Positions 9,234 through 18,678 of a stretch of DNA of 41,936 nt are shown here, one piece after another. The position numbers and the translations under genes are program-made. The first letter of the stretch is position 1. Each line of letters starts with the position of its first letter. Below the pieces are notes generated by a model. It searched no databases. It saw only the letters and a program-made list of their open reading frames with translations, and was not told the origin of the DNA. The stretch is from an archaeon (GTDB lineage Archaea > Nanobdellota > Nanobdellia > Pacearchaeales > GW2011-AR1): assembly GCA_030620045.1 (NCBI GenBank), contig JAUXAD010000005.1:1-41936 (forward strand), read 5' to 3'.

Positions 9234-9530
9234 TTAGTAATCTTGAAGTTCTTCAGATTCTTCTTCTGCTAAGTCTTCTTTAGGAACGTCTTTTTTAACT
9301 TCTTCTTTCATGTCTTCTTCTGTTATAGAATTAATCATTTCCTTAAATCTTGGGAAATCTGCTGCTAAAATTCTTACACCTGATTTTGTAAAACCAGTGT
9401 ATCTATCACCTGTAACAAATTCTCGTATTGTAAGTCCACGTTTATCTGCGAAATCATCAATTCTTAAAATGATATCTGTGACTGCTCCTTGATATTCTCC
9501 TTTACTTATTTTTCCAATATCTTTTTCCAT
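9234..9530 (-). CDS. Hypothetical acidic protein
   Basis: 98 aa with RBS. Confidence 0.6.
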   Translation of the reverse strand: MEKDIGKISKGEYQGAVTDIILRIDDFADKRGLTIREFVTGDRYTGFTKSGVRILAADFPRFKEMINSITEEDMKEEVKKDVPKEDLAEEESEELQDY

Positions 9531-9695
9531 TTTTTTTACCTCCTATTATTTAATTTAAATATTTTTTCCCTTTAAAATTCCAACAAGATTGACAAGGGAA
9601 TCTATTTGAGCATTCACTAATTTTCTAATCTGCATAGTATCTCCTGACTCAAACTCAATTACAATTTTATTAGATTCTTCTGTTAGTATCATTTT

Positions 9696-10241
9696 TTAAC
9701 CTCCTTTATTTATTTGAATATTTACTTTTTTACCATTAAGCTTAACAATTCTTCCAGGAGTGCCAACAATAGTACAATTATCTGGAACATTTTTGTTTAT
9801 TATAAAAGTGTCTGCTCCTATCTTAACATTATTCCCAACTTTAATTGGTCCTAAAAGTATTGCTCCCGTTCCTATCAATACATTATCTCCTATAGTTGGG
9901 TGCCTTTTTCCTTCATGCTTACCTGTCCCACCTAAAGTAACATTATGAAACAAAGTACAATTTTTTCCTATTTCTGTAGTTTCTCCTATAACTGTCCCCA
10001 TACTATGATTAATAAAAAAACCTTTTCCAATTTTTGCTCCTGGATGAATTTCTATTCCTGTCAAAAAACGCATTATTTGAGATATTAAACGAGGAATAAA
10101 AGGAATTTTTATTCTATATAGGGGATGTGAAATATAACGATGAACAATTATCGAGTGTAAACTGGGATAAAGTAAAAATTCAATATTTTTTGCTGCAGGA
10201 TCATTTCTAAAAATTGCTTTTATATCTTCGAACATTTTCAA
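9696..10241 (-). CDS. cysE: Serine O-acetyltransferase
   Basis: Left-handed beta-helix hexapeptides IEIHPGAKIGKGFFINHSMGTVIGETTEIGKNCTLFHNVTLGGTGKHEGKRHPTIGDNVLIGTGAILLGPIKVGNNVKIGA. Confidence 0.93.
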   Translation of the reverse strand: MKMFEDIKAIFRNDPAAKNIEFLLYPSLHSIIVHRYISHPLYRIKIPFIPRLISQIMRFLTGIEIHPGAKIGKGFFINHSMGTVIGETTEIGKNCTLFHNVTLGGTGKHEGKRHPTIGDNVLIGTGAILLGPIKVGNNVKIGADTFIINKNVPDNCTIVGTPGRIVKLNGKKVNIQINKGG

Positions 10242-10243
10242 TT

Positions 10244-10477
10244 TTATCTTCCCTTTAACCTCCTTTCAACTTTTTTCTTTATCCATTGATCTGTTAAAAA
10301 GAAAACTGGTTCATTCCACCCTATAAATTGAAAGACTACGGATAATGCAAAAATAATTGATGGTAATGGGAAAATTAATTTAAAAATAATTTGAAGAAGA
10401 AAAGTTATGCATCCAATTATCAATAATAAATATCCAACATGCTTACAAATATATTTTGGTTTGCTTGTTATTTTCAT
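10244..10477 (-). CDS. Small membrane protein
   Basis: Two TM segments; overlaps upstream stop. Confidence 0.6.
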   Translation of the reverse strand: MKITSKPKYICKHVGYLLLIIGCITFLLQIIFKLIFPLPSIIFALSVVFQFIGWNEPVFFLTDQWIKKKVERRLKGR

Positions 10478-11928
10478 CTTTTTTGCAACCTCCTTAACAT
10501 TTCAAAATGTGCTTTTGTTTGAGGTTCGTGCTCAATATCCCATATAATCTTCTTTGCATAAGCATGTATTGCCCTTTTAAACCATGGGTGGGAGGATTTA
10601 TTTATAAAAGAACCCTGTTTTACAGTGTAAAATTGTTTATGCATATCCATTAATTTTAGTTGAAGTTCATAAGGTGAAAAGTTTTTCGGCTCAACTATTA
10701 CATGGATTCCATCATATAAAAAATAATCTTTGGTTAATATTCTTCCTTGTTTGTCCATTTCCTCAGTAAAACGAGTTTTTGGAAGAGGAACAGGTGCAAA
10801 AAATTGAACACTATCAAGATTTTGCTTAGCCCATTTTAATTCTTCATCTAAAGATTCATTTGTATCTTCATCCCCCCCAATAATCATCATTCCATGAGTC
10901 CACAATTTAGCATTTCTAAAAGCTTTTACAGCAATTTTATTTCTTTCAGCAGTTGACGGTTTATTATATGATTTAAGTGTTTTTTCATTGATTGATTCTA
11001 TACCTAAATAAACACTGAAAAAACCAGCCTTGTTTAATAATTCTATAAATTCTGTGTCAATTTCATTTGTTTGTGGAGAAGTAAAGGCTGAATTAACACT
11101 TAACTGACAAGAATAACTCTTTTTATTTTTCTCAGATTTTATTATTTCTCTTAAAAGTTCTTTTGTAGCACTTTTATTTGCAGCGAAATTATCATCACTA
11201 AAAAAAACACTATGTGAATGTGTTCTAATTAAATTCAACTCTTCTAATATTTTTTTATTTGATTTTCTTCTATATTTATTACCATAAAGCTGAGTTACAC
11301 AACAAAAGTTACATGCATAAGGGCATCCTCGAGAAGTATTTATGATTCCAGTTGTTTTTTTAGGATATATAGAATAATCAGGAGCAGGCGAATCAGATAA
11401 TTCTTCTTCGCTTAAAAGTTCCCTACATTCATTATTAATAACTTCACCATTTACTTTATAACTGATTCCCTTGACATTTTCTAAAGATTCTTTTTTCTCT
11501 AATTTTTCTAACAACTCAACAAGAGTTTTATCTCCTTCATGCCTTACTACTATGTCTGCCCATTCCAAAGTTTCCTCAGGAGTAAATGTGGTATGGGGTC
11601 CGCCAACAATAATTTTTCCATTTGGGTTCGCTTTTTTGTAAATCTCTGCCAATTCTTTTGTTTGAGGAATGGTTCTTGTTATAGCTGAAAGAAGTAGATA
11701 ATCTGATGCTACAATTCTTTCCAAATTCATCTCTGTTAATTTCTTTTTTTTGTTTAAGTTTGGGTCAATACTTTCAACATCCTCATATCCTTTTTGCAAG
11801 AGAATAGCTTGAAGTAAGGGATTTGCTCTTGCTGGAAGTAAAGCTTTTGTATAAACATCTTTTACTTTTGGAGCATTTAATTTTCCAAAAGAAGTTGCAG
11901 GTAATTCAACAAGGGTTATCTTTTTCAT
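10474..11928 (-). CDS. B12-binding-domain radical SAM protein
   Basis: TSRGCPYACNFCCVTQLYGNKYRRKS (CxxxCxxC), N-terminal cobalamin-binding-like IIVGGPHTTFTPEETLEWADIVVRHEGD; likely start MKKITLVEL at 11928. Confidence 0.88.
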   Translation of the reverse strand: MKKITLVELPATSFGKLNAPKVKDVYTKALLPARANPLLQAILLQKGYEDVESIDPNLNKKKKLTEMNLERIVASDYLLLSAITRTIPQTKELAEIYKKANPNGKIIVGGPHTTFTPEETLEWADIVVRHEGDKTLVELLEKLEKKESLENVKGISYKVNGEVINNECRELLSEEELSDSPAPDYSIYPKKTTGIINTSRGCPYACNFCCVTQLYGNKYRRKSNKKILEELNLIRTHSHSVFFSDDNFAANKSATKELLREIIKSEKNKKSYSCQLSVNSAFTSPQTNEIDTEFIELLNKAGFFSVYLGIESINEKTLKSYNKPSTAERNKIAVKAFRNAKLWTHGMMIIGGDEDTNESLDEELKWAKQNLDSVQFFAPVPLPKTRFTEEMDKQGRILTKDYFLYDGIHVIVEPKNFSPYELQLKLMDMHKQFYTVKQGSFINKSSHPWFKRAIHAYAKKIIWDIEHEPQTKAHFEMLRRLQKR

Positions 11929-11929
11929 T

Positions 11930-12061
11930 TTAAAATAAATTATCACTCTTTTTAATTGTCTCATGAAACACTATTGTGTTTAGTAAAACTTCTTTATCAT
12001 CTTCATTTAATTCTCCAAGTTCATTTTTAAACCTTTTTGTCCAATATTCTCTAATTTCCAT
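11930..12061 (-). CDS. 43-aa microprotein MEIREYWTKRFKNELGELNEDDKEVLLNTIVFHETIKKSDNLF
   Basis: Intact ORF overlapping the over-extended radical-SAM start. Confidence 0.45.
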   Translation of the reverse strand: MEIREYWTKRFKNELGELNEDDKEVLLNTIVFHETIKKSDNLF

Positions 12062-12211
12062 TTGTTTTTTAACTATTTTTCAAAGTATTCACAATTCTGC
12101 CAATGAACTTCTTTCATCTTATACTCTTTTTTCAACTTTGGCAAAACTTGTGTAATGAAGTATTCTGTATCTACATTATCTTCCAAGATTAACTCAACAA
12201 TGTTTTTTTCA

Positions 12212-12258
12212 TAAAATCTTAGGCAAGGATACCCAATCGCCTTTAGGCTTGGGAGGAA
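12212..12258. repeat. IS200/IS605-like terminal hairpin (solo end)
   Basis: TTCATAAAATCTTAGGCAAGGATACCCAA..GCCTTTAGGC.TTGGGAGGAATTGC, matching 41555-41605 outside the loop. Confidence 0.65.
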
Positions 12259-12509
12259 TTGCGAACCTCCTGTTTTAGTTTTAAAATAAGTTTCTTTATA
12301 ACTTCAGTAAAATTAAATGCTTTTACACTGTCTTTATGAACTTGATTGAATATTTTATATTTTATATCTAAATCAATAGACAAATCTCCTTTTTCTTTTT
12401 TATCTAAAATCTTTTGGATTTCATCAAAAGCCCATTTATTTCTACCTTTATAAAATTGTATTTGTGCTTCGTTTTCTTTTTCTAAATCTTCTATCTTTTT
12501 GTTTTCCAT
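12243..12509 (-). CDS. Hypothetical helical protein lying between two IS605-like hairpins
   Basis: 88 aa; C-terminal RNSSQA encoded by hairpin flank. Confidence 0.5.
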   Translation of the reverse strand: MENKKIEDLEKENEAQIQFYKGRNKWAFDEIQKILDKKEKGDLSIDLDIKYKIFNQVHKDSVKAFNFTEVIKKLILKLKQEVRNSSQA

Positions 12510-12514
12510 TTTCT

Positions 12515-12555
12515 TTATTGAATACCCCTGCCTTTAGGCAGTGGGAAGGTGTTAT
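12515..12555. repeat. IS200/IS605-like terminal hairpin
   Basis: GAATACCCCTGCCTTTAGGCAGTGGGAAGG palindrome. Confidence 0.55.
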
Positions 12556-13499
12556 TTTTTCTTGATGCATTTTTCGCATCTATTTCCTATATAACCAATA
12601 AGTTCTTTATTTTTAAAAAGTTGTGTAATCTCACATTCATTGGTGCAACCTGTTCCATAATATGTTTTAGTTGTAAATTCATTATTCATATTAAGAAATC
12701 CCTTGAATTTTGTTTTTTTAGGTCTATCTTCTAAAGACAGAATAGCCATCCCTATTGCTGTCAAAAAAGTTGAATATTTAAGGATAATTACTTTATGATT
12801 TAACTCTTTCTCTAAAGATTGTACAACAGATTTATTTAAAGATATTCCACCCCCAAAAATGTATGGTGGCTTTAATTCTTTATTTTTTGATAATGTATAA
12901 ATAAAATTCCGAACCAAACTTTCAGAGACTCCCATTAAAATATCTTCTATTTTTGAACCAGAGTTTAATTTAGATACACAATTTGAGGTACCAAACACAG
13001 CACATTTTCCACTAATTGAAATAGGGTGTGTAGACTTTAAAGCCATACCAGCAAAATCCTCTATTTTAATTCCAAATCTTACAGCCACATTCTCAAGGTA
13101 TGAACCACATCCTGCACTACAAATTGAATTCATAGTGAAATCTACTAAAACTTTATCTCTAATAATCAACATCTTCCCATCCTCTTGACCCATGTCCATC
13201 AAGGTATTAGCATTAGGTATAAAATGTAAACAACCAATAGAAAAAGCTAAAATCTCTGTTTTTAAAATATCTACTCCAACAATCTTACTGGCAAAATTTC
13301 TACCAGCGCCAGACATACCACAAGAAATTACATTAATATTTTTATTCCTTTTATAGATAATTTTTAATCCCTTTTGTAAGGTATTTATAATCCCCACATT
13401 TTTTAAGTAAACAGAGTCAATTACTTTCTTTTTTTCTGATAAAACAACTATCTTAATTGTTCCATTTCCAATGTCAAAACCCAATGCAACATCAATCAT
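12552..13499 (-). CDS. BcrAD/BadF-type ATPase (2-hydroxyacyl-CoA dehydratase activator family)
   Basis: FDIGNGTIKIVVL, MDMGQEDGKM, SAGCGSYLENVA, FGGGISLN motifs. Confidence 0.85.
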   Translation of the reverse strand: MIDVALGFDIGNGTIKIVVLSEKKKVIDSVYLKNVGIINTLQKGLKIIYKRNKNINVISCGMSGAGRNFASKIVGVDILKTEILAFSIGCLHFIPNANTLMDMGQEDGKMLIIRDKVLVDFTMNSICSAGCGSYLENVAVRFGIKIEDFAGMALKSTHPISISGKCAVFGTSNCVSKLNSGSKIEDILMGVSESLVRNFIYTLSKNKELKPPYIFGGGISLNKSVVQSLEKELNHKVIILKYSTFLTAIGMAILSLEDRPKKTKFKGFLNMNNEFTTKTYYGTGCTNECEITQLFKNKELIGYIGNRCEKCIKKK

Positions 13500-13500
13500 T

Positions 13501-14424
13501 TCATATACCCCTTCTTTTTAACATTTCAACAAATGCCTCAAGCCTATTAACTAAATTAACTTCTGATATGTTATCATCAATTGGAAACCTGTAAATTGGA
13601 ATTTTGTAGTCTTCACCGATCATATTCATTGGCATCTCGACCAATGTTTCGGCCATGCAGGACATCGGAAGTAAATGTATGACGCCATCAAAATTGTTTT
13701 TTGCATAATATATAGTATTGTAAAGACTTTCCCAACCATGACCTCCAATTCTTTTTGGAAAATATTTTTTCACTTCATTAACTATTTCTTTGTCCTCTTT
13801 TGTCAAATGAATTTGATGTTTCAGAAACCAAGAAAGAGTTAATGACATATGGACACCAACTCCCAATTTTTTCAGTTTATTGATTATATCATAATTTACG
13901 CTTTGTTCAAGTAGTGTGTAGATTTCCCCCACCAATCCTATATTAATATCTTTTTTTTCAAAACAATATTCTCTTTCTTCAATTTCCTTTATCTTGCTCC
14001 AGGTTTTTTTGATTGCTTTTAAAACTTGAAAATAAGATAGATTAGGATTAGTTCTTTTAAGAGATTGTAATATGTTAGTTCCTCCACTCATAATATATAT
14101 CATATCGAATTTATAACCTAATCTTTTTAGTATTTTTTCTTGAATATGGGAATAAAAATTAAACCTGCAAGTTTCCAGAACTCTCTTAGAAGGATTCACT
14201 CCAACACCAATAATGACCTCAGCACCCTTATCTAATCCCTGTATTAAATTTCCTAATGTTGTTTTAAAAGGGAAACAGACAAAATCAGAACTGTGTTTCA
14301 CACCCAATTTAATGGTTTCCTGTGTGGTTTTAGGAGGAGTTATTGGTTCATAACCTAATTCTCTTGTTAATGTTTCAAATGCTTCTGTGTAATGTCCCAT
14401 TCTTGGAAATGTTGCTTTTTTCAT
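13501..14424 (-). CDS. DUF2229 / acyl-CoA dehydratase-activase-associated protein
   Basis: FPRMGHYTEAFETLTRELGYEPITPPKTTQETIKLGVKHSSDFVCFPFKTTLGN... and HLLPMSCMAETLVE; paired with BcrAD ATPase. Confidence 0.75.
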   Translation of the reverse strand: MKKATFPRMGHYTEAFETLTRELGYEPITPPKTTQETIKLGVKHSSDFVCFPFKTTLGNLIQGLDKGAEVIIGVGVNPSKRVLETCRFNFYSHIQEKILKRLGYKFDMIYIMSGGTNILQSLKRTNPNLSYFQVLKAIKKTWSKIKEIEEREYCFEKKDINIGLVGEIYTLLEQSVNYDIINKLKKLGVGVHMSLTLSWFLKHQIHLTKEDKEIVNEVKKYFPKRIGGHGWESLYNTIYYAKNNFDGVIHLLPMSCMAETLVEMPMNMIGEDYKIPIYRFPIDDNISEVNLVNRLEAFVEMLKRRGI

Positions 14425-14615
14425 TCTCTATTTTTATTTATGTTTATATAATCATAAAGTAAAGTAGGATATAAAAACTTGTGAATTTTGGCGAAATAGA
14501 TAAGGCAATCAGAATATCCATCAAAATAATCTAATTTCCTTTCAAGAGGCAATTCTCTAACTTTCTCAAACACTCTTTGGTTCTCATCATTCCTAAGGTC
14601 TTCTTCCATTCTCAT
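14421..14615 (-). CDS. Small protein, paralogous N-terminus with 17384-17896
   Basis: RNDENQRVFEKVRELPLERKLDYFDGYSDCLIY vs RKEENQRIYDKIKYLDIEKRQLYLEAYNDALVY. Confidence 0.6.
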   Translation of the reverse strand: MRMEEDLRNDENQRVFEKVRELPLERKLDYFDGYSDCLIYFAKIHKFLYPTLLYDYININKNRE

Positions 14616-14874
14616 TTTTTTTCTTATATCTATGTTTTAATCCTAAAAAAGACTTTTCTCGTTTTATTTTATATGGTTGTATGGTGATATGCAAATGCAC
14701 TTTGTAATATTTTCCTTTTGGAACTTTTTCTACATGGTCTAAATCCAAATGGGAAAACTCTTTTCCGACCATTATCTCCAGAGCATCTCCCTCATCCATT
14801 TGGAAATCACTGCGCAAACAAATCTCTTTCTTGTTTTTGCAAATGTATCTTTCCATTTTTCTCCAATATTTCAT
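14593..14874 (-). CDS. Hypothetical protein
   Basis: 93 aa, overlapping gene run. Confidence 0.55.
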   Translation of the reverse strand: MKYWRKMERYICKNKKEICLRSDFQMDEGDALEIMVGKEFSHLDLDHVEKVPKGKYYKVHLHITIQPYKIKREKSFLGLKHRYKKKNENGRRP

Positions 14875-15401
14875 TCTTCCTCCTCCTGAATTCCGAATGA
14901 TGTAAGGAGCTCTTTTAATTTATTATGTAACTTAATCCCATTGACCCAGCCACCATCAGTTGTCGCTAATCTCATTTGTGACGGGAGTTTAATTTTATCA
15001 TAACTTGGACAATCACAAAATTTGTGGCTGCATTCATTACCTTCCATTTTATCTAATGAAAAATCCCTATGTTCTAAAAGGGAATGCCCACATATGCATT
15101 CAATATTATGTAAATCTTTCATAGGAATTGTATTATTGTGATTAATCCATTCATCTAACTTTTCAATCATCTCAAGAAATCTTTTTGTTTGAGATTTTCT
15201 GGTTTTTGATTCAATTTTATTTAAGTCATTCATTAACTTTCCACATTCTTCTTCTAATTTCTTTATTTCTTTATCTTTCTTTTCTATGGCGAGTTTGATT
15301 GCATCTTGCATCGCTAATTCACTAAAACCAACTTGTGTTTCACCACTCCATATCCTTTTAATTTCCTTCATAACTTCTTTGACTATTTTTTCTTTTTCCA
15401 T
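14871..15401 (-). CDS. Coiled-coil protein with CxCGHxxxxH...C..C.C zinc-binding motif
   Basis: CICGHSLLEHRDFSLDKMEGNECSHKFCDC. Confidence 0.65.
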   Translation of the reverse strand: MEKEKIVKEVMKEIKRIWSGETQVGFSELAMQDAIKLAIEKKDKEIKKLEEECGKLMNDLNKIESKTRKSQTKRFLEMIEKLDEWINHNNTIPMKDLHNIECICGHSLLEHRDFSLDKMEGNECSHKFCDCPSYDKIKLPSQMRLATTDGGWVNGIKLHNKLKELLTSFGIQEEEE

Positions 15402-15449
15402 ATTTATCTCTTATTCTCCCTTGTAGTTCTTTTTTTGTCTGGCAAACCA

Positions 15450-15647
15450 TCAACAAAATCTATTCCCCCTTATCTCATTATTTTTATCAAAATCAACAAC
15501 AATCCACAAACTATCATCAGAATGAGCAATCTCTTTATTTGTTAATCTTAAATAACATCCATTCTTATGACTTTTCAAATGCTTTGTTTTTTTCTGTCCA
15601 CAAGTTTCTAACCTTGCTTCTTTAAATTTCCTTAATATTTTTTCCAT
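15450..15647 (-). CDS. DUF2283-like protein, frameshifted C-terminus relative to 21749-21991 paralog
   Basis: First ~57 aa near identical to 21749-21991; GGGGG run shifts frame. Confidence 0.65.
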   Translation of the reverse strand: MEKILRKFKEARLETCGQKKTKHLKSHKNGCYLRLTNKEIAHSDDSLWIVVDFDKNNEIRGNRFC

Positions 15648-15660
15648 CTTTATCTTCTAC

Positions 15661-15900
15661 TTACTTTTTTAATTTGTTTAATAAACCTTCAATTTCTACT
15701 GCAACAATTAAACCATCTTTAGTTACATCAAATCTCATATCATTATCTACTTCAATAGTTGATTCTACTTTTCTATCTCCACCAAACCATAAATAAAAAA
15801 TATCATACTCCTTATCATAATCAATTTTTGGTTTTAATAACTTTTTCATCTGTTTTTGGTTTTCTTTCAATTTTTTTAAAAAGTTTTTTTCTTTTCCCAT
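15661..15900 (-). CDS. DUF2283-like protein
   Basis: YDKEYDIFYLWFGGDRKVESTIEVDNDMRFDVTKDGLIVAVEIEGL; paralog at 32030. Confidence 0.7.
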   Translation of the reverse strand: MGKEKNFLKKLKENQKQMKKLLKPKIDYDKEYDIFYLWFGGDRKVESTIEVDNDMRFDVTKDGLIVAVEIEGLLNKLKK

Positions 15901-15902
15901 TT

Positions 15903-16067
15903 TTATCTATTATCTTCAATTATTTTAAGTACTAAAAATGAAAGTAAAGTTGCTAAAGCAAATCCTATGGCTTCAATGGTTCTTGAATAAAGAAAACTTA
16001 TAAAACTCATACCTCCAATAAAACAGGTTATTATTGCCCACCATCCAATTTTATCTTCTTTTTTCAT
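15903..16067 (-). CDS. 54-aa two-TM microprotein
   Basis: MKKEDKIGWWAIITCFIGGMSFISFLYSRTIEAIGFALATLLSFLVLKIIEDNR; below track cutoff. Confidence 0.55.
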   Translation of the reverse strand: MKKEDKIGWWAIITCFIGGMSFISFLYSRTIEAIGFALATLLSFLVLKIIEDNR

Positions 16068-16069
16068 CT

Positions 16070-16474
16070 TTATTTTTTATGCCCCTTTATCTTACTGAAT
16101 GATGGTAATGGTTTCTTTGAAGCTTGTCTAACCTTGTCAGCATAAACATTCATTATTCCTTTATGTTTATTGAACTCATACATCATTACTTTGTAAATAT
16201 CATAAGCTTCCCTTATTTTATCTGGTAATTGTGGAGAATGTATTCCATATGAAGCATTGTACATTTCCAATTTAGGAAACATTTCTTTATGCAATTTTTT
16301 AAGTGTTTCTTCTGAAGGTTGTCTATTAATTCCAGATTTGTCCTTTTCAAAAGAAATATCTTTTAAATCATGAAACTGACCTGCTGATAACCTTGTATAT
16401 AAATCTAAAGCTAACATAATTATATCTGCTTGGTCTTTAGTTATTCTTAAATTATATTCTTGTATTGTCATCAT
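16070..16474 (-). CDS. Hypothetical protein (likely start MTIQEYNLRI)
   Basis: Upstream extension overlaps next gene; ORF with phage-like composition. Confidence 0.6.
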   Translation of the reverse strand: MMTIQEYNLRITKDQADIIMLALDLYTRLSAGQFHDLKDISFEKDKSGINRQPSEETLKKLHKEMFPKLEMYNASYGIHSPQLPDKIREAYDIYKVMMYEFNKHKGIMNVYADKVRQASKKPLPSFSKIKGHKK

Positions 16475-16475
16475 T

Positions 16476-16697
16476 TTATCTTTTATGAACTTCAATAGTG
16501 GCATTTAATCTTTCAGTAAATTCACAAGTAGCAAAGGACATTTCATACCATTTAACTTTCCCATTAACTCCTAAACAAGTTTTTTCAAAATGTTCATATT
16601 TCTCATTTTCGTATGATATAATAATAGATAATGCTAATACGATTGCTACCACTAAAATTAAAATAAATCCAATAGCCCTAATTTTTTTCTTTTCCAT
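16476..16697 (-). CDS. Single-TM protein
   Basis: IGFILILVVAIVLALSIII near N-terminus. Confidence 0.6.
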   Translation of the reverse strand: MEKKKIRAIGFILILVVAIVLALSIIISYENEKYEHFEKTCLGVNGKVKWYEMSFATCEFTERLNATIEVHKR

Positions 16698-16714
16698 CTT
16701 TATCTTCTAACTAC

Positions 16715-16834
16715 TTATTTTTTAATCTCCCCCAATATTTTTTTCAATAAATAAATAATCCAGAGTAAGAGAAGAAAACCAATCAATCCAAATGTTAATT
16801 TACTTAATTGAATTATAAGTTCTAATTTATCCAT
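16715..16834 (-). CDS. 39-aa single-TM microprotein
   Basis: MDKLELIIQLSKLTFGLIGFLLLLWIIYLLKKILGEIKK. Confidence 0.5.
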   Translation of the reverse strand: MDKLELIIQLSKLTFGLIGFLLLLWIIYLLKKILGEIKK

Positions 16835-17135
16835 TTTGTCTTTTATTCCTCCTAATTATTGAAGCATTATCCTTCCCTTTAATTACTTTTTTTGTTCGTT
16901 TTTTATTTTCTTTTTTCATATCTTTTTCAAATTCCTCTAATCTTTTTCTGCCTTCAATATCATAATTCTCATAAATTCTAACTAAGGAATTGGAAATAAG
17001 ATTTTTACCAGATTCTACTGCCTTACTATCTTCAATCATTCCTAAATCTATATTGTTTTTTATTGCTATATCTTTGATTACTTTATCTAATTTCTCTTCC
17101 AATTCAGTAGTCCATTGTGGTAATATAATTATCAT
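16827..17135 (-). CDS. Hypothetical protein
   Basis: 102 aa, RHH-like N-terminus possible, basic C-terminus. Confidence 0.5.
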   Translation of the reverse strand: MIIILPQWTTELEEKLDKVIKDIAIKNNIDLGMIEDSKAVESGKNLISNSLVRIYENYDIEGRKRLEEFEKDMKKENKKRTKKVIKGKDNASIIRRNKRQNG

Positions 17136-17144
17136 TTTTTTGGT

Positions 17145-17378
17145 TTACTTGTTATTTCCATCTTTATCTTTTACCTCCTTTTTTGATTGTGTTTTGTCTT
17201 TTATTATTTTAAATTTAATTTTATCTTGTTTTAATTTCATTACAACTCTATCATTAACAAAAAAGATTTCATCCTCTAGACAATTTGCACTTTCTCCAGA
17301 AGTCATTATTGAATAAAATCCTTCATCTTTATTTTTATTATTTCCAGTGATTTGTATTTTATACATTCCAATTTTCAT
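17145..17378 (-). CDS. Hypothetical protein
   Basis: 77 aa in run. Confidence 0.5.
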   Translation of the reverse strand: MKIGMYKIQITGNNKNKDEGFYSIMTSGESANCLEDEIFFVNDRVVMKLKQDKIKFKIIKDKTQSKKEVKDKDGNNK

Positions 17379-17383
17379 TTTAT

Positions 17384-17896
17384 CTATTTCGAAGGTTTTA
17401 TATTTTTATTCCTCCAAGATTTAAAATGAGGATTTTTCTTTCCACACATACTACAATAATTATCATCTCTTGATAATAAATTCATTTTACAAGAACATCT
17501 TTTTGATGGATGAGAAGACATACTTAATTTTATTTCTGGGCTAAAAGTATATGATGCTTCGCAATCTTTATTTGCACAATGGAGTGTCATCTCTCTCTTA
17601 CCCCATTCAAAATCATCTTTTATTGTAAATTTATCATTACCACAATCTTCGCATTTGAAATTTTTATGAGCTACCATTAACATTTTATTTATCCATTTTT
17701 CAATTTTTGATACTAATTCAACACGATTAGACCAGTATTGAAAATACAGATTTGAGAAAACTTGGTTTGTATAAACCAGAGCATCATTATAAGCCTCAAG
17801 GTAAAGCTGTCTCTTTTCTATATCAAGATATTTAATTTTATCATATATTCTTTGATTCTCTTCTTTTCTCAGCTGTTCTTCAAGTTTGGTTTTCAT
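17384..17896 (-). CDS. Zinc-ribbon protein
   Basis: CEDCGNDKF...CANKDCEAS...CSCKMNLLSRDDNYCSMCGKK. Confidence 0.65.
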   Translation of the reverse strand: MKTKLEEQLRKEENQRIYDKIKYLDIEKRQLYLEAYNDALVYTNQVFSNLYFQYWSNRVELVSKIEKWINKMLMVAHKNFKCEDCGNDKFTIKDDFEWGKREMTLHCANKDCEASYTFSPEIKLSMSSHPSKRCSCKMNLLSRDDNYCSMCGKKNPHFKSWRNKNIKPSK

Positions 17897-18678
17897 TTTT
17901 CAACCTCCACGATGTAATTTTCTCCACAGGAATATTCTACACAACCCCCACAAGGATATGTTCCCTCTTCATCAAAACAAATTAATTTTGATTCCTTTAA
18001 TTTTTTCCACTTTTCACATTCACAATTTATATCAAGCCAATCTATTGTTAAGCCTTGTTTTGAAATCGCCATCTTCTTTTTTTCATATTTAATTATATCA
18101 TATTCTTCCCTTCTTTTTGATTGAACAAAACCACTATAATTTTCTGGGGTTTCTCCTTTAAAATAGCATTTATTAAAACAAGTAAGTGTTCCTTCATCCC
18201 TAAAAACAAATTCTTCATATTCTCCCAAATCAATCTCTTCAACGTCTTTGAATTCGCAGATTTCTTCTATTTTTGTGTTAAATAAAGATTTGTCTATAAT
18301 CCCATCAAAAAAATAATCAACTAAACCCTTTTCCATTTTATTATAATCTTCTATATCTTGTACAAGTAATTCACATGGTTTAGAAGCATTAATCACCCCA
18401 TGTTTTGAGAGAACATCACATCCCAAATTATAATACCTATTCCAATTATTTTCCCATTCTTCCCAAATAATTTCCCCAAATTCATGTACTTCATAAAAAG
18501 AACCTTCATAATTAAAAAGGGTTTCATTCCTACACTCTTCTTTATAGATTGTAAAAGGTGGTTCATGATTAGAAAGGAATACAAATTTTATTATAAATAA
18601 AATTACAAAAACTGCTAAAATTGAAAGTAATATGTAAAAGGGTATTTTATTAATTTCTTTATCTTTTTTATTTTTCAT
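17893..18678 (-). CDS. TM-anchored Cys-rich extracytoplasmic protein, tandem paralog A
   Basis: N-term TM; C-term ISKQGLTIDWLDINCECEKW...YSCGENYIVEVEK. Confidence 0.65.
   Translation of the reverse strand: MKNKKDKEINKIPFYILLSILAVFVILFIIKFVFLSNHEPPFTIYKEECRNETLFNYEGSFYEVHEFGEIIWEEWENNWNRYYNLGCDVLSKHGVINASKPCELLVQDIEDYNKMEKGLVDYFFDGIIDKSLFNTKIEEICEFKDVEEIDLGEYEEFVFRDEGTLTCFNKCYFKGETPENYSGFVQSKRREEYDIIKYEKKKMAISKQGLTIDWLDINCECEKWKKLKESKLICFDEEGTYPCGGCVEYSCGENYIVEVEK

Noticed and set aside
10515-10535. Possible tRNA T-loop-like GGTTCG words
   Set aside because: Isolated words in coding DNA; no cloverleaf could be drawn.
10474-11964. Start of radical SAM gene at 11964
   Set aside because: The first 12 residues overlap a separate 43-aa ORF; MKKITLVEL at 11928 is a better start.
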